Source of the DNA: Ruminococcus sp.
Lineage (GTDB): Bacteria > Bacillota > Clostridia > Oscillospirales > Acutalibacteraceae
Direction of reading: 5' to 3'
Assembly: GCA_017457955.1 (NCBI GenBank)
Contig: JAFTGL010000005.1
Location: 180,479 to 244,478, forward strand
DNA: 64,000 nt
The notes under the pieces were generated by a model. That model worked only from the letters and a program-made list of their open reading frames with translations, did no database searches and was not told the origin of the DNA. Made by a program: the position numbers and the translations under genes. Positions 1 to 7,566 of this stretch are shown here, in pieces (position 1 is the first letter of the stretch; each line of letters opens with the position of its first letter).

Positions 1-865
1 CCTGACCATCGACGACAGCTTCGCGCTGGAACAGGCAGTAGATAAAAACAGCCGCGTGCTGATCATCGGCGCAGGTCTGATCGGCTTGAAATGTGCCGAG
101 GGCTTACGCGACAGAGCGGGCAAAGTGACGGTCTGCGACCTTGCTCCCCGCGTGCTGTCGTCCATCCTCGACGACGAATGCGCCATGGTGGTGCAGAAGC
201 ATTTGGAGAACTGCGGCATTGCGTTCTCGCTTGCCAATACTGCCGATCACTTCAACGGCAATACGGCTTATATGAAGGACGGCTCCGTCATTGACTTTGA
301 CGTGCTTGTCCTCGCTTTGGGCGTGCGCCCGAATATCGGCCTTTTCAAGGACGCGGGCGGTGAATGCGACAGAGCTATCATCGTGGGCAACGATATGAAA
401 ACCTCGATCGACGATATCTACGCCGCGGGCGACTGCGTGGAGCAATACGACATCAGCTTCGGCAATAAGCGTATCATGGCACTGCTGCCCAACGCCAACA
501 TCGGCGGCTATACGGCAGGCGTGAATATGGCTGGCGGCAAGGCATTATTCGACAACGCTGTCCCGATGAACTCCATCGGCTTCTGGGGGCTGCACATCAT
601 GACAGCGGGTTCTTACGCGAATGACGGCAGCGCGCAGATGACAGAGATAAAAGATGAAAGCGGCATCAAACGCTTCTTTATCAAGGATCATAAGCTGAAT
701 GGTTTTATGATCATCGGCGACGTTAAGAGCGCGGGAATCTTTACGAATCTGCTGAGAAATCAGACGGATTTGTCTGATATGGATTTTGAAGCGCTGATAA
801 AAAGTCCAAATTTATTGCCGTTCGGCGAAAATTACCGTAGAAAAACGCTGAGAGGAGTGGTATAA
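1..865 (+). CDS. FAD/NAD(P)-dependent oxidoreductase, 5' truncated by window edge
   Basis: The reading frame is open from base 2, so the gene enters from the left and its start lies outside. The visible part holds a second dinucleotide-binding motif (VLIIGAGLIGLKCAEGLRD, visible residues about 19-37) and the FAD-binding end motif with IYAAGDCVE. This is the class I pyridine nucleotide-disulfide oxidoreductase fold without a visible redox cysteine pair. It stops one base into the next gene, a GXGXG glutamate synthase domain protein, and glutamine synthetase follows. In clostridia and archaea such an oxidoreductase is a subunit of the split glutamate synthase and passes electrons from NAD(P)H. 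That role is inferred from family and neighbours. Nitrite reductase-type or NADH oxidase-type reductases share the fold. Confidence 0.85.
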   Translation, partial: LTIDDSFALEQAVDKNSRVLIIGAGLIGLKCAEGLRDRAGKVTVCDLAPRVLSSILDDECAMVVQKHLENCGIAFSLANTADHFNGNTAYMKDGSVIDFDVLVLALGVRPNIGLFKDAGGECDRAIIVGNDMKTSIDDIYAAGDCVEQYDISFGNKRIMALLPNANIGGYTAGVNMAGGKALFDNAVPMNSIGFWGLHIMTAGSYANDGSAQMTEIKDESGIKRFFIKDHKLNGFMIIGDVKSAGIFTNLLRNQTDLSDMDFEALIKSPNLLPFGENYRRKTLRGVV

Positions 866-1587
866 TGGTATCGTTAGACGCTAAAGCGTTAAATCATCAA
901 AGCCTGAATCAGCAGATCAAGGCTGTGGAAAAGAACGTCAAGCTCATCAACGTGCTGGGTCAGCGGTTCATCGCGGCAGGCGTATCGGACAAAAACCTCG
1001 ACATCTACGGCACGCCAGGCAACGCGCTGGGCGCGTACCTCAACGGCGCCGTCATCAACGTCTACGGCAACGCGCAGGACGCGGTGGGCGACACGATGAA
1101 CTCGGGACAGATCAACGTCTTCGGCAACATCGGCGACGCTCCCGGCTACGCGATGCGCGGCGGCAAGATCTATGTCAAGGGCAATGCGGGCTACCGCGCG
1201 GGCATCCACATGAAAGCCTATAAAGAGCACCTCCCCGTGCTGATCATCGGCGGCAAGGCAGGCTCCTTCCTCGGCGAGTATCAGGCGGGCGGCATCATCA
1301 TCGTGCTGGGACTGTCGGATGATGAAAAGGATATCGTCGCGAACTTTCCCTGCACCGGCATGCACGGCGGCAAGATGTTCCTGCGCTCAAGGTGCGAGGG
1401 AATCCACTTCCCCCATCAGGTCACCGCGAAGATCGCCGACGACGGGGAGCTTGATGCGATCCGCGGGTATGTCAGCGAATTCTGCGAAATCTTCGGCTAT
1501 GACACAGAAGAGATCCTGAGCGCGGACTTCACCGTGATCACACCCGATTCAAGGAATCCGTACAAGCAGATGTATGTGGCAAATTAG
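865..1587 (+). CDS. Glutamate synthase alpha subunit domain 3 (GXGXG) protein
   Basis: The 240-aa protein is built from the right-handed beta-helix GXGXG repeats of large-subunit glutamate synthase. Glycine-rich turns recur from about residue 50 to 150 (YGTPGNALGAYLNG, YGNAQDAVGDTMNSG, FGNIGDAPGYAMRGG, KGNAGYRAGIHM). In classical GltB this is one C-terminal domain; here it is a separate polypeptide, as in split archaeal/clostridial glutamate synthases, where it scaffolds glutaminase and FMN domain proteins encoded elsewhere. Its ATG overlaps the upstream stop by one base and is preceded by an AGGAG-type site. Such domains also occur in formylmethanofuran dehydrogenase subunit C, but the neighbouring glutamine synthetase favours nitrogen assimilation. 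Confidence 0.88.
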   Translation: MVSLDAKALNHQSLNQQIKAVEKNVKLINVLGQRFIAAGVSDKNLDIYGTPGNALGAYLNGAVINVYGNAQDAVGDTMNSGQINVFGNIGDAPGYAMRGGKIYVKGNAGYRAGIHMKAYKEHLPVLIIGGKAGSFLGEYQAGGIIIVLGLSDDEKDIVANFPCTGMHGGKMFLRSRCEGIHFPHQVTAKIADDGELDAIRGYVSEFCEIFGYDTEEILSADFTVITPDSRNPYKQMYVAN

Positions 1588-1618
1588 CAGTCAGTTTATT
1601 GATTGAAAGAGTGATATT

Positions 1619-2830
1619 ATGAACTACTCCGAACAGGAAATCATGCTGTATATTGAGGAAGAGGACGTCAAATTTATCCGTCTTGCTTTCTGCGATATCT
1701 ACGGCGTACAAAAGAATATCTCGGTACAGCGCAGTGAGCTTGCCCGCGCCTTTGAGCACGGTATTGCGATCGACGCTTCGTACATCGCGGGCTTTGGCGG
1801 CGACTACGGCGAGGATATCTACCTCCATCCCGAGGCGGATACCATCACCGTTCTGCCGTGGCGTCCCGAGCACGGGAAGGTAGTAAGGATGTTCTGCACC
1901 CTTACCTTCGCCGACGGCACGCCTGTCGAGACCGACACCCGTGCGCTGCTCAAAAACGCCGTGAAATATGCGAAACAGCGTGGGTACAGTTTCCACTTCA
2001 AGAGTGAACTGCAGTTCTATCTGTTCAAGACCGATGAGAACGGCGAGAGCACCCATACCCCATACGATAACGCGGGCTATATGGATATCGCGCCGCTCGA
2101 CAAGGGCGAAAATGTGCGCCGCGAAATCTGCCTGACCCTCGAGCAAATGGGGATCACCCCCGAAAGCTCTCACCATGAGGCGGGTCCCGGTCAGAATGAG
2201 ATCGACTTCAAGTACTCCGATCCGCTGACCTCGGCTGACAATACGGTAACGTTCCTGTCTGTCGTGCGCACGATCGCGGCGCGCAACGGACTGTACGCGG
2301 ATTTTTCACCGAAGCCCTTTGCGGATAAATCCGGCTCAGCGCTGCATATCACGATGTCGGTCCATTCAAAAACGGGCGAGAGCGTTAATGACGCGGCGAT
2401 CGCGGGTATCCTCGAAAACATCGCCCCGATGACCGTGTTCCTCAATCCGACCGACGACAGCTATCGAAGATTCGGTCGGCTGAAAGCGCCGAAGTACATC
2501 ACATGGTCGTCAAAGAACCGCGCGCAGCTGATCTCCGCACAGCTGACCAAGAACGGCAATCCGTGCTTACAGCTGCGTTCTCCCGATCCCGAGGCAAATC
2601 CGTATCTCGCCTTCGCGCTGATGATCTACGCCGCCCTGGACGGTATCGAAAACAGCCGCGAGCTGCCGCCGTCCACCGACAGGGATATCCTGTTCATGTC
2701 CGCTGAGGAACAGTCGCAGTTCAGACTGCTGCCGAACAGCATCGACAAGGCGCGTGACAAAGCGTTTTCAAACATGTTCATCAAGGCACATGTTCCGAAC
2801 GGTATTCTGAAAACGTACTGCAATAAATAA
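1619..2830 (+). CDS. Glutamine synthetase, divergent type I
   Basis: At 403 aa this is shorter than the usual roughly 440-470 aa of GSI. It would make glutamine from glutamate, ammonia and ATP in the cytoplasm. The N-terminal beta-grasp domain (about residues 10-95) is followed by the catalytic domain. Recognisable motifs are HHEAGPGQNEIDF (about 185-197) for metal and substrate binding, GSALHITMS in place of the common GSGMHVH, a YRRF...ITWSSKNRA arginine region (about 283-303) and NPYLAFALMIYAALDG near 323. No adenylylation tyrosine motif is seen. It lies 31 bases behind the GXGXG protein and 36 before an ANTAR regulator. The family assignment is firm; catalytic competence is less certain given the altered motifs. 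Confidence 0.87.
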   Translation: MNYSEQEIMLYIEEEDVKFIRLAFCDIYGVQKNISVQRSELARAFEHGIAIDASYIAGFGGDYGEDIYLHPEADTITVLPWRPEHGKVVRMFCTLTFADGTPVETDTRALLKNAVKYAKQRGYSFHFKSELQFYLFKTDENGESTHTPYDNAGYMDIAPLDKGENVRREICLTLEQMGITPESSHHEAGPGQNEIDFKYSDPLTSADNTVTFLSVVRTIAARNGLYADFSPKPFADKSGSALHITMSVHSKTGESVNDAAIAGILENIAPMTVFLNPTDDSYRRFGRLKAPKYITWSSKNRAQLISAQLTKNGNPCLQLRSPDPEANPYLAFALMIYAALDGIENSRELPPSTDRDILFMSAEEQSQFRLLPNSIDKARDKAFSNMFIKAHVPNGILKTYCNK

Positions 2831-2866
2831 TATTGCGTCTATACTGTGGGAAAGGAGTGAAGGAGT

Positions 2867-3448
2867 ATGGCGTTGGAGCAGCGCGTTTATTCCATGCTGA
2901 TCGTGAGCGCTTCTCAAAAATTCAATAAAGATATGTCCGATCTGCTCCTGCGCTTCCCGTTCCAAACAGAGCACGCGGCGAACGCGGGCGAAGCAAGGCG
3001 CAGATGCCTTGAACAAAGCTATGACTTTGTGGTGCTGAACGCGCCGCTGAAGGACGAGTTCGGGTCACGATTCTGTATGGATATGACCGCGTCGCCCGAC
3101 ACGGTCTCTGTGATGTTCGCGCCCGCGGACGTGTATGACGACGTCGTAGATAAGGTAACGCCCCACGGAGTCTTTGTCATCCGAAAGCCGTCGTCGCCCT
3201 CGACGGTCACCCAGTCGGTGACGCTACTGATCGCGGCGAGAGAACGGCTGAGGACTGTGGGGAAAAAGGCGGTGAAAGCGGAAAACAAGCTCGACGAGAT
3301 CCGCACCGTCAACAAGGCAAAATGGTTCCTGATCGACAACGAGGATATGAGCGAAAACGACGCGCATAAATATATAGAAAAAGCCGCTATGGACGCGGGT
3401 ATCTCCAAGCGTCAGGCGGCACAGATGATCATTGAACGATATAATTGA
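2867..3448 (+). CDS. ANTAR-domain response regulator-like antiterminator
   Basis: The 193-aa protein has an N-terminal receiver-like domain (about 1-120) and a C-terminal ANTAR RNA-binding domain (about 135-190). The C-terminal helices read KAKWFLIDNEDMSENDAHKY...AAMDAGISKRQAAQMII, with the conserved alanine and aromatic positions of ANTAR. ANTAR proteins bind paired hexaloop hairpins in nascent mRNA and prevent termination. In clostridia they sit with ammonium transport and glutamate synthase genes, as here, so control of nitrogen assimilation is the likely role. The receiver part lacks an obvious phospho-accepting Asp/Lys arrangement, so activation may not be by classical phosphorylation. 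A good AAAGGAGTGA site precedes the ATG. Confidence 0.88.
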   Translation: MALEQRVYSMLIVSASQKFNKDMSDLLLRFPFQTEHAANAGEARRRCLEQSYDFVVLNAPLKDEFGSRFCMDMTASPDTVSVMFAPADVYDDVVDKVTPHGVFVIRKPSSPSTVTQSVTLLIAARERLRTVGKKAVKAENKLDEIRTVNKAKWFLIDNEDMSENDAHKYIEKAAMDAGISKRQAAQMIIERYN

Positions 3449-3475
3449 ATTGTTTTTTGAAAGAGGAAGGTTCGT

Positions 3476-5068
3476 ATGACAAAATATATTTTCGTGACAG
3501 GCGGCGTGGTATCAGGACTGGGCAAGGGTATCACTGCCGCTTCTTTGGGCAGATTATTAAAGGCAAGGGGGCTGAAGGTCGCTTCCCAAAAGCTCGATCC
3601 GTACATCAACGTCGACCCCGGCACGATGAGTCCCTATCAGCACGGCGAGGTCTACGTCACCGAGGACGGCGCTGAGACCGACCTCGACCTCGGGCACTAT
3701 GAGCGATTCATCGACGAGGATTTGAACAAGTACAGCAACCTCACCACAGGCAAGGTCTATTCCAACGTTCTCGCAAAAGAACGCAAGGGCGAATACCTCG
3801 GCAAGACCGTGCAGGTCATCCCCCACATCACCGATGAGATCAAGCGCTTTATCTATAACGTCGGCAAGCAGACCGACGCGGACGTCGTCATCACCGAGAT
3901 CGGCGGCACCATCGGCGATATCGAAAGCCAACCCTTCATCGAGGCGATCCGTCAGGTGGGTCATGAGGTCGGTATCGAAAACCGCCTGTATATCCACGTC
4001 ACCCTCGTACCGTATCTGAAAGCGTCGGGCGAGCACAAATCAAAGCCCACCCAGCACAGCGTAAAAGAATTGCAGGGGCTGGGCGTTGCGCCCGACATCA
4101 TTATCCTGAGAACGGATGAACCGATCACCGATAAGGGGATTTTTGATAAGATCGCGGGCTTCTGCAACGTATGGCCCGACTGCGTGATCGAGAATCTGAC
4201 TCTGCCGATCCTGTATGAAGCGCCGCTGATGCTCGAAAAGGCGCATATCTCCGACATCGTATGCCGTGAGCTGAACTTAAAATCCCACAAGCCCGATCTC
4301 TCGGACTGGGAACACATGGTAGAGCGCGTCAAAAACCGTGAGCGCACGGTAAAGATCGGCTTGGTCGGCAAATATGTCGAGCTGCACGACGCGTATCTCT
4401 CCGTTGCGGAGGCGCTGCGTCACGCGGGCTTTTATCAGGATTCGTTCGTCGATATCGACTGGATCGACTCGGAGAAAATCACCGCGGATAACGCGGACAG
4501 TATCCTCGGCGGAATGGACGGGATCATCGTCCCGGGCGGCTTCGGTCAGCGCGGTATCGAGGGAATGATTTTGGCGGCAAAGTATGCCCGCGAGCATGAG
4601 GTGCCGTATTTCGGCATTTGTCTGGGTATGCAGATCGCAGTCATTGAGTACGCGAGAAATGTCGCGGGGATCGAAAACGCCAACTCAGGCGAATTCGCGC
4701 AGAACGTGCCGAAGGTGATCGACTTCATGCCCGACCAGAACGACGAGATCGACAAGGGCGGCACCCTGCGGCTCGGCGCGTATCCCTGCGTGATCCAGGA
4801 AGGCACCGCGATGGAGCGCGCCTACGGTACGCGCGAGATCAGCGAGCGCCACCGCCACCGCTATGAATTCAACAACGAATACCGCGACGCTTTGCAAAAC
4901 GCGGGTCTGACACTCTCGGGCTTCTCCCCCGACGGCAGGCTGGTCGAAACGGTGGAGCTAAGCGACCGACCCTTCTACATCGGCGTGCAGTACCACCCCG
5001 AGTTCAAGTCGCGCCCGAATAAGCCGCATCCTCTTTTCACCGCTTTTATCAAGGCGGCTCTCTCATAA
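3476..5068 (+). CDS. pyrG: CTP synthase
   Basis: The 530-aa product is the normal length. It converts UTP, ATP and glutamine to CTP. The N-terminal synthetase domain begins [16 protein letters not shown] with the P-loop and carries the conserved [17 protein letters not shown] segment. The C-terminal class I glutamine amidotransferase domain holds the nucleophile in GICLGMQ (about residue 381) and the catalytic His/Glu in YHPEF near 509. The start is preceded by GAGGAAGG. It lies 27 bases behind the ANTAR gene and may be cotranscribed; an intrinsic terminator follows at once. Confidence 0.98.
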   Translation: MTKYIFVTGGVVSGLGKGITAASLGRLLKARGLKVASQKLDPYINVDPGTMSPYQHGEVYVTEDGAETDLDLGHYERFIDEDLNKYSNLTTGKVYSNVLAKERKGEYLGKTVQVIPHITDEIKRFIYNVGKQTDADVVITEIGGTIGDIESQPFIEAIRQVGHEVGIENRLYIHVTLVPYLKASGEHKSKPTQHSVKELQGLGVAPDIIILRTDEPITDKGIFDKIAGFCNVWPDCVIENLTLPILYEAPLMLEKAHISDIVCRELNLKSHKPDLSDWEHMVERVKNRERTVKIGLVGKYVELHDAYLSVAEALRHAGFYQDSFVDIDWIDSEKITADNADSILGGMDGIIVPGGFGQRGIEGMILAAKYAREHEVPYFGICLGMQIAVIEYARNVAGIENANSGEFAQNVPKVIDFMPDQNDEIDKGGTLRLGAYPCVIQEGTAMERAYGTREISERHRHRYEFNNEYRDALQNAGLTLSGFSPDGRLVETVELSDRPFYIGVQYHPEFKSRPNKPHPLFTAFIKAALS

Positions 5069-5075
5069 TAGAATG

Positions 5076-5105
5076 AAACCCTCCCGACTTGGGAGGGTTT
5101 TGCTT
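5076..5105 (+). terminator. Rho-independent terminator after pyrG
   Basis: AAACCCTCCC and GGGAGGGTTT form a stem around GACTT, followed by a T-rich run. It closes the nitrogen/pyrG transcription unit. Confidence 0.85.
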
Positions 5106-5186
5106 TGATGGATAACTCGTTTTATGAAGGAAACAACAGGGCATCTCGCCTTTGGGCGCTTTCCGGCGCGGTGGAAAACGAAAAAA

Positions 5187-5224
5187 TATAAGCCTTGGAT
5201 ATCAAATGATATCCAAGGCTTATA
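5187..5224. repeat. Perfect 38-bp palindrome
   Basis: Two 18-base arms (left arm 5187-5204, right arm 5207-5224) are exact reverse complements separated by AA. No T tract follows, so it is not a standard terminator. It lies in the AT-rich island just upstream of the promoter at 5270. It could be a dimeric operator, a remnant mobile-element end or a cruciform. Confidence 0.8.
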
Positions 5225-5269
5225 TGGTACGAATATCGATAACGGACTTGATAACTTGTTAAAAAACAG

Positions 5270-5298
5270 TTGAAAAAGATCTATAGATATGGTAAGAT
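5270..5298 (+). promoter_or_regulatory. Sigma-A type promoter for the candidate RNA
   Basis: TTGAAA at 5270-5275, a 17-base spacer and TAAGAT at 5293-5298. Transcription would start about 5304-5306, exactly where the long inverted repeat begins. Confidence 0.6.
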
Positions 5299-5303
5299 AG
5301 AAT

Positions 5304-5533
5304 TGCCAACAATCATCAATTGAATAATCAGCATGAAATATGTATAGCTAAATCTATATGTATAATACTTGTAATAGAGTGTTTTTTGCATTTGTCAAAA
5401 ACACAGCTCTATTAATATAGGCTCTATTACTATTATACTATAGTTTAGTTATGCTGTTATTGATGATTGTTTGGCGACGATTCGGAGCTATGTGTTTTTG
5501 GGCGTACGGCTTGCGGGTCGTACGCTTTTTTAT
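5304..5533 (+). ncRNA. Candidate structured small RNA (long imperfect hairpin plus terminator)
   Basis: The region folds on itself almost end to end. Bases 5305-5320 pair with about 5459-5475, interrupted by a single one-base bulge. GCAT 5331-5334 pairs with ATGC 5451-5454. A series CTAAA, CTATA, GTATAATA and GTAATAGAG on the left pairs in order with the segment 5421-5449. Inside, GTGTTTTT pairs with AAAAACAC. A hairpin with stem GCGTACG/CGTACGC and a T run (about 5499-5533) ends the unit. Promoter, long stem and terminator together suggest an independent RNA of about 230 nt, or a long leader of the gene at 5562. The architecture recalls 6S RNA, but I cannot confirm the family. A hairpin-type MITE is the main alternative. 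Confidence 0.45.
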
Positions 5534-5561
5534 TTCATTTATATTTATTTGGAGGTCAATT

Positions 5562-6083
5562 ATGGATAATGAGAGAATCACTGTTTGGATCGTACCTATG
5601 TCATTGATTTACCTTATCATGGGTGTAGTGTTTTTTATGTCTGTAGGTTTAGGAAAGAGCTTGGCAGATTACATATATATAAACAGGTCTACTATTATTA
5701 CAGTTTGTGTTGTAGTATCCGTAGCAATCTCACTTGTTTATTTGATTCTATCAAGGAGCTTTTTAAGTGGTTTGGGTTTAGCTTTTGCTTTTTCGCAAGC
5801 TGTTTTCTTTATTCTGTATGGGGGGTTAAACTTATCTAATAGCGGAAATGGTTTGAAAGTAGTAAGCAATATGTTAGTAACCTTGCTTTATGCCGGATAT
5901 GGTTTATTAACATCTGGAGTTGTGGTCATTCTAGGTTTGAGTTTAGTGATTCTCAGTGCAATATCATTAAAACTGGGTGAACCGATTAGCGAAGATGCTG
6001 GATTGGGTTGTTCAGCTGGACTGCCCGCAATAATCGGTGTAATTGGCTGGATAATGAATTTTATCATATTTGTTATCTTTTAA
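5562..6083 (+). CDS. Hypothetical multi-pass membrane protein
   Basis: The 173-aa product is almost entirely hydrophobic, with about five predicted membrane segments (roughly residues 8-28, 43-62, 68-92, 101-130, 152-173). I chose ATG 5562 because GGAGG lies six bases before it; the frame stays open upstream to 5451 but that part overlaps the candidate RNA terminator. Codon use is strikingly AT-rich compared with the chromosome (many TTT, ATA, TTA codons), which suggests recent transfer. I recognise no family. It sits alone between a structured RNA region and a terminator, so nothing nearby suggests a function. Confidence 0.65.
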   Translation: MDNERITVWIVPMSLIYLIMGVVFFMSVGLGKSLADYIYINRSTIITVCVVVSVAISLVYLILSRSFLSGLGLAFAFSQAVFFILYGGLNLSNSGNGLKVVSNMLVTLLYAGYGLLTSGVVVILGLSLVILSAISLKLGEPISEDAGLGCSAGLPAIIGVIGWIMNFIIFVIF

Positions 6084-6147
6084 ATGTCATTACTTGTTAG
6101 AACAGTGAGGTTTGAAACTAAAGATTTTGATTCTTCAGCCGGAACTA

Positions 6148-6193
6148 AAAAGCCCATCCTTGTAGCTTGTATAGCTAATAGGGTGGGCTTTTA
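6148..6193 (+). terminator. Terminator after the island membrane protein
   Basis: AAAAGCCCATCCT and AGGGTGGGCTTTT pair with one G-U around a 19-base loop, followed by T-rich sequence. The open frame 6084-6287 runs through this hairpin and is not credited as a gene. The stretch 6194-6365 shows nothing further. Confidence 0.75.
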
Positions 6194-6365
6194 TCATACT
6201 AGTTGTGCTAAGTTATCTATAACAGATACTGAGAACGGTTTTATAAAGGGAATAATAATACCGCTTACAATTGTACCAACGGCATAGTTGCTTTTGTGTA
6301 TCGATACTAATCGCTATTTCATGGAGGGCGCACTTACTCCCCACAAAGAGCGGTTAAAGTCAAGC

Positions 6366-6417
6366 TGAAAAAGAAAATCGAGTATCCATAACTCAAGTCC
6401 GTTATGAATACTCGATA
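6366..6417 (-). terminator. Terminator of tRNA-Arg
   Basis: On the minus strand the 16-base arms (6378-6393 and 6401-6416, one mismatch) are followed by TTTTCTTTTT. It lies directly behind the CCA end of tRNA-Arg. Confidence 0.7.
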
Positions 6418-6494
6418 TGGCGCGCTGGAAGGGACTCGAACCCCCGACCTTTTGGTTCGTAGCCAAACACTCTATCCAGCTGAGCTACCAGCGC
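6418..6494 (-). tRNA. tRNA-Arg(ACG)
   Basis: The 77-nt cloverleaf has acceptor stem GCGCTGG/CCAGCGC, D-arm GCTCAGCTGGATAGAGT and anticodon stem-loop TTGGCTACGAACCAA with anticodon ACG. It also has T-loop TTCGAGT, discriminator G and an encoded CCA. Confidence 0.95.
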
Positions 6495-6501
6495 GTATAT
6501 G

Positions 6502-6540
6502 CTTCGTAGCCGCCCACTCTAAAGGCTGAGCTACCAGCGC
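6502..6540 (-). pseudogene. Degenerate 5' half of a tRNA-Arg(ACG)
   Basis: On the minus strand the sequence repeats the acceptor, D-arm and anticodon-loop core of the neighbouring tRNA. The 16 bases 6525-6540 match 6479-6494 exactly, and GGCTACGAA is kept. It breaks off in the anticodon stem, so no functional tRNA can form. It looks like a scar of recombination or element integration at the tRNA gene. Confidence 0.7.
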
Positions 6541-6703
6541 ATAGGTCGCGTGACATTTTCCGCAAGCCGGAAAATATCAAACGTATTGTAACGGCTTACT
6601 GCCGTAATTGATATATTACCACATTTCTTTTGAAAATGCAAGTAAAAGATGAAAGGATTTATGAAAAAGATTTTTGGCAGAGTGTACAATATCTTTGCTT
6701 TCA

Positions 6704-6732
6704 TTGACCCGAAGGGCTTCTTATGATAGAAT
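6704..6732 (+). promoter_or_regulatory. Promoter of the nucleosidase gene
   Basis: TTGACC 6704-6709, a 17-base spacer and TAGAAT 6727-6732, 27 bases before the ATG at 6760. Confidence 0.7.
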
Positions 6733-6759
6733 GATTTCATCAAAACAAGTGAGGTCACC

Positions 6760-7527
6760 ATGAAAACAGACACCTTTTTCTCAAAGCCTATCGTCATCCT
6801 CGGTCCGATGGAAAGCGAATCGGCGTGGTTAGTTGCTCAACTGGAAAACAGAAAAGACAGGCACGTCGGCGCATATACTTTCTGCGAAGGCTTTATCGGC
6901 GGCTATCCTGTTGTTGTCTGCCGCTGTTACATCGGCGTGGTCAACTCCGCCGCCGCGGCGACACTGGCGATACAGCTGTATCAACCGCTGTGCGTCATCA
7001 TACAGGGAACATCCGGCGCACATGCTCCCGCATTGCATCAGGGAGATATCGTTTTAGGCGAAAGGATCGTGCATATCGGGCGGTTCTTTACGCCGCACCG
7101 CGACAAAGGTGCCGGAACAGAACCCTTCGCATGGGAGCCGCAGGGCAGTGAGATCGTATCGGTCGATCCGGAAGAATTTACGGATGTTTTGTACAGTGAC
7201 AGCCGTATCCTCCATATCGCTGATTCTGTCCCCTATGCGGGCGGCAAGGTAATACGGGGCACGATCGGCGCGGCGGATATCTGGAACAGGGAGCTTGACA
7301 TGATAGCGCACCTGCATGAAACGCTGGGAACCGACTGTGAGGAAATGGAAGGCTTCGGGGTCGCGCAGGTATGCGCACAGCTGGGTGTTCCCTGCGCGAA
7401 TATCCGTGTGATCAGCAACAGCGAATGGTATGAGGATGAAGAATTTGACCAAAAATACGGAGAATCGTGTCAAATGTTTGTGCTGGAAGTCATCAAGAGA
7501 ATGATTGCGCAAAATACACTGCTGTGA
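6760..7527 (+). CDS. 5'-methylthioadenosine/S-adenosylhomocysteine nucleosidase family protein
   Basis: The 255-aa protein belongs to the nucleoside phosphorylase/nucleosidase superfamily. It begins IVILGPMESESAWLV, as MTA/SAH nucleosidases do. It has a GVVNSAAAATLAI segment near residue 60 for ribose/phosphate contacts, an IQGTSGAH strand near 84, GTIGAADIWNR near 168 and the ribose-binding EEMEGFGVAQ near 194. The usual catalytic SD pair appears as SNSEWYEDE near 220, so the acid may be Glu or a neighbouring Asp, and substrate specificity is uncertain. It probably cleaves MTA or SAH in methionine salvage. It has its own promoter and is followed 39 bases later by fumC. Confidence 0.8.
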   Translation: MKTDTFFSKPIVILGPMESESAWLVAQLENRKDRHVGAYTFCEGFIGGYPVVVCRCYIGVVNSAAAATLAIQLYQPLCVIIQGTSGAHAPALHQGDIVLGERIVHIGRFFTPHRDKGAGTEPFAWEPQGSEIVSVDPEEFTDVLYSDSRILHIADSVPYAGGKVIRGTIGAADIWNRELDMIAHLHETLGTDCEEMEGFGVAQVCAQLGVPCANIRVISNSEWYEDEEFDQKYGESCQMFVLEVIKRMIAQNTLL

Positions 7528-7566
7528 TAAAATAGATAAGGTAAAAAAGCCCGACAGGAGGCAGAT

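Noticed and set aside
5451-5561. N-terminal extension of the island membrane protein
   Set aside because: The segment contains the candidate RNA's 3' arm and a terminator, and a clear GGAGG site marks the start at 5562.
6084-6287. 67-aa open frame after the island membrane protein
   Set aside because: It begins right at the previous stop without a ribosome binding site and runs through an intrinsic terminator.
6531-6797. 88-aa minus-strand frame
   Set aside because: It overlaps the degenerate tRNA copy and the promoter and start of the nucleosidase gene.
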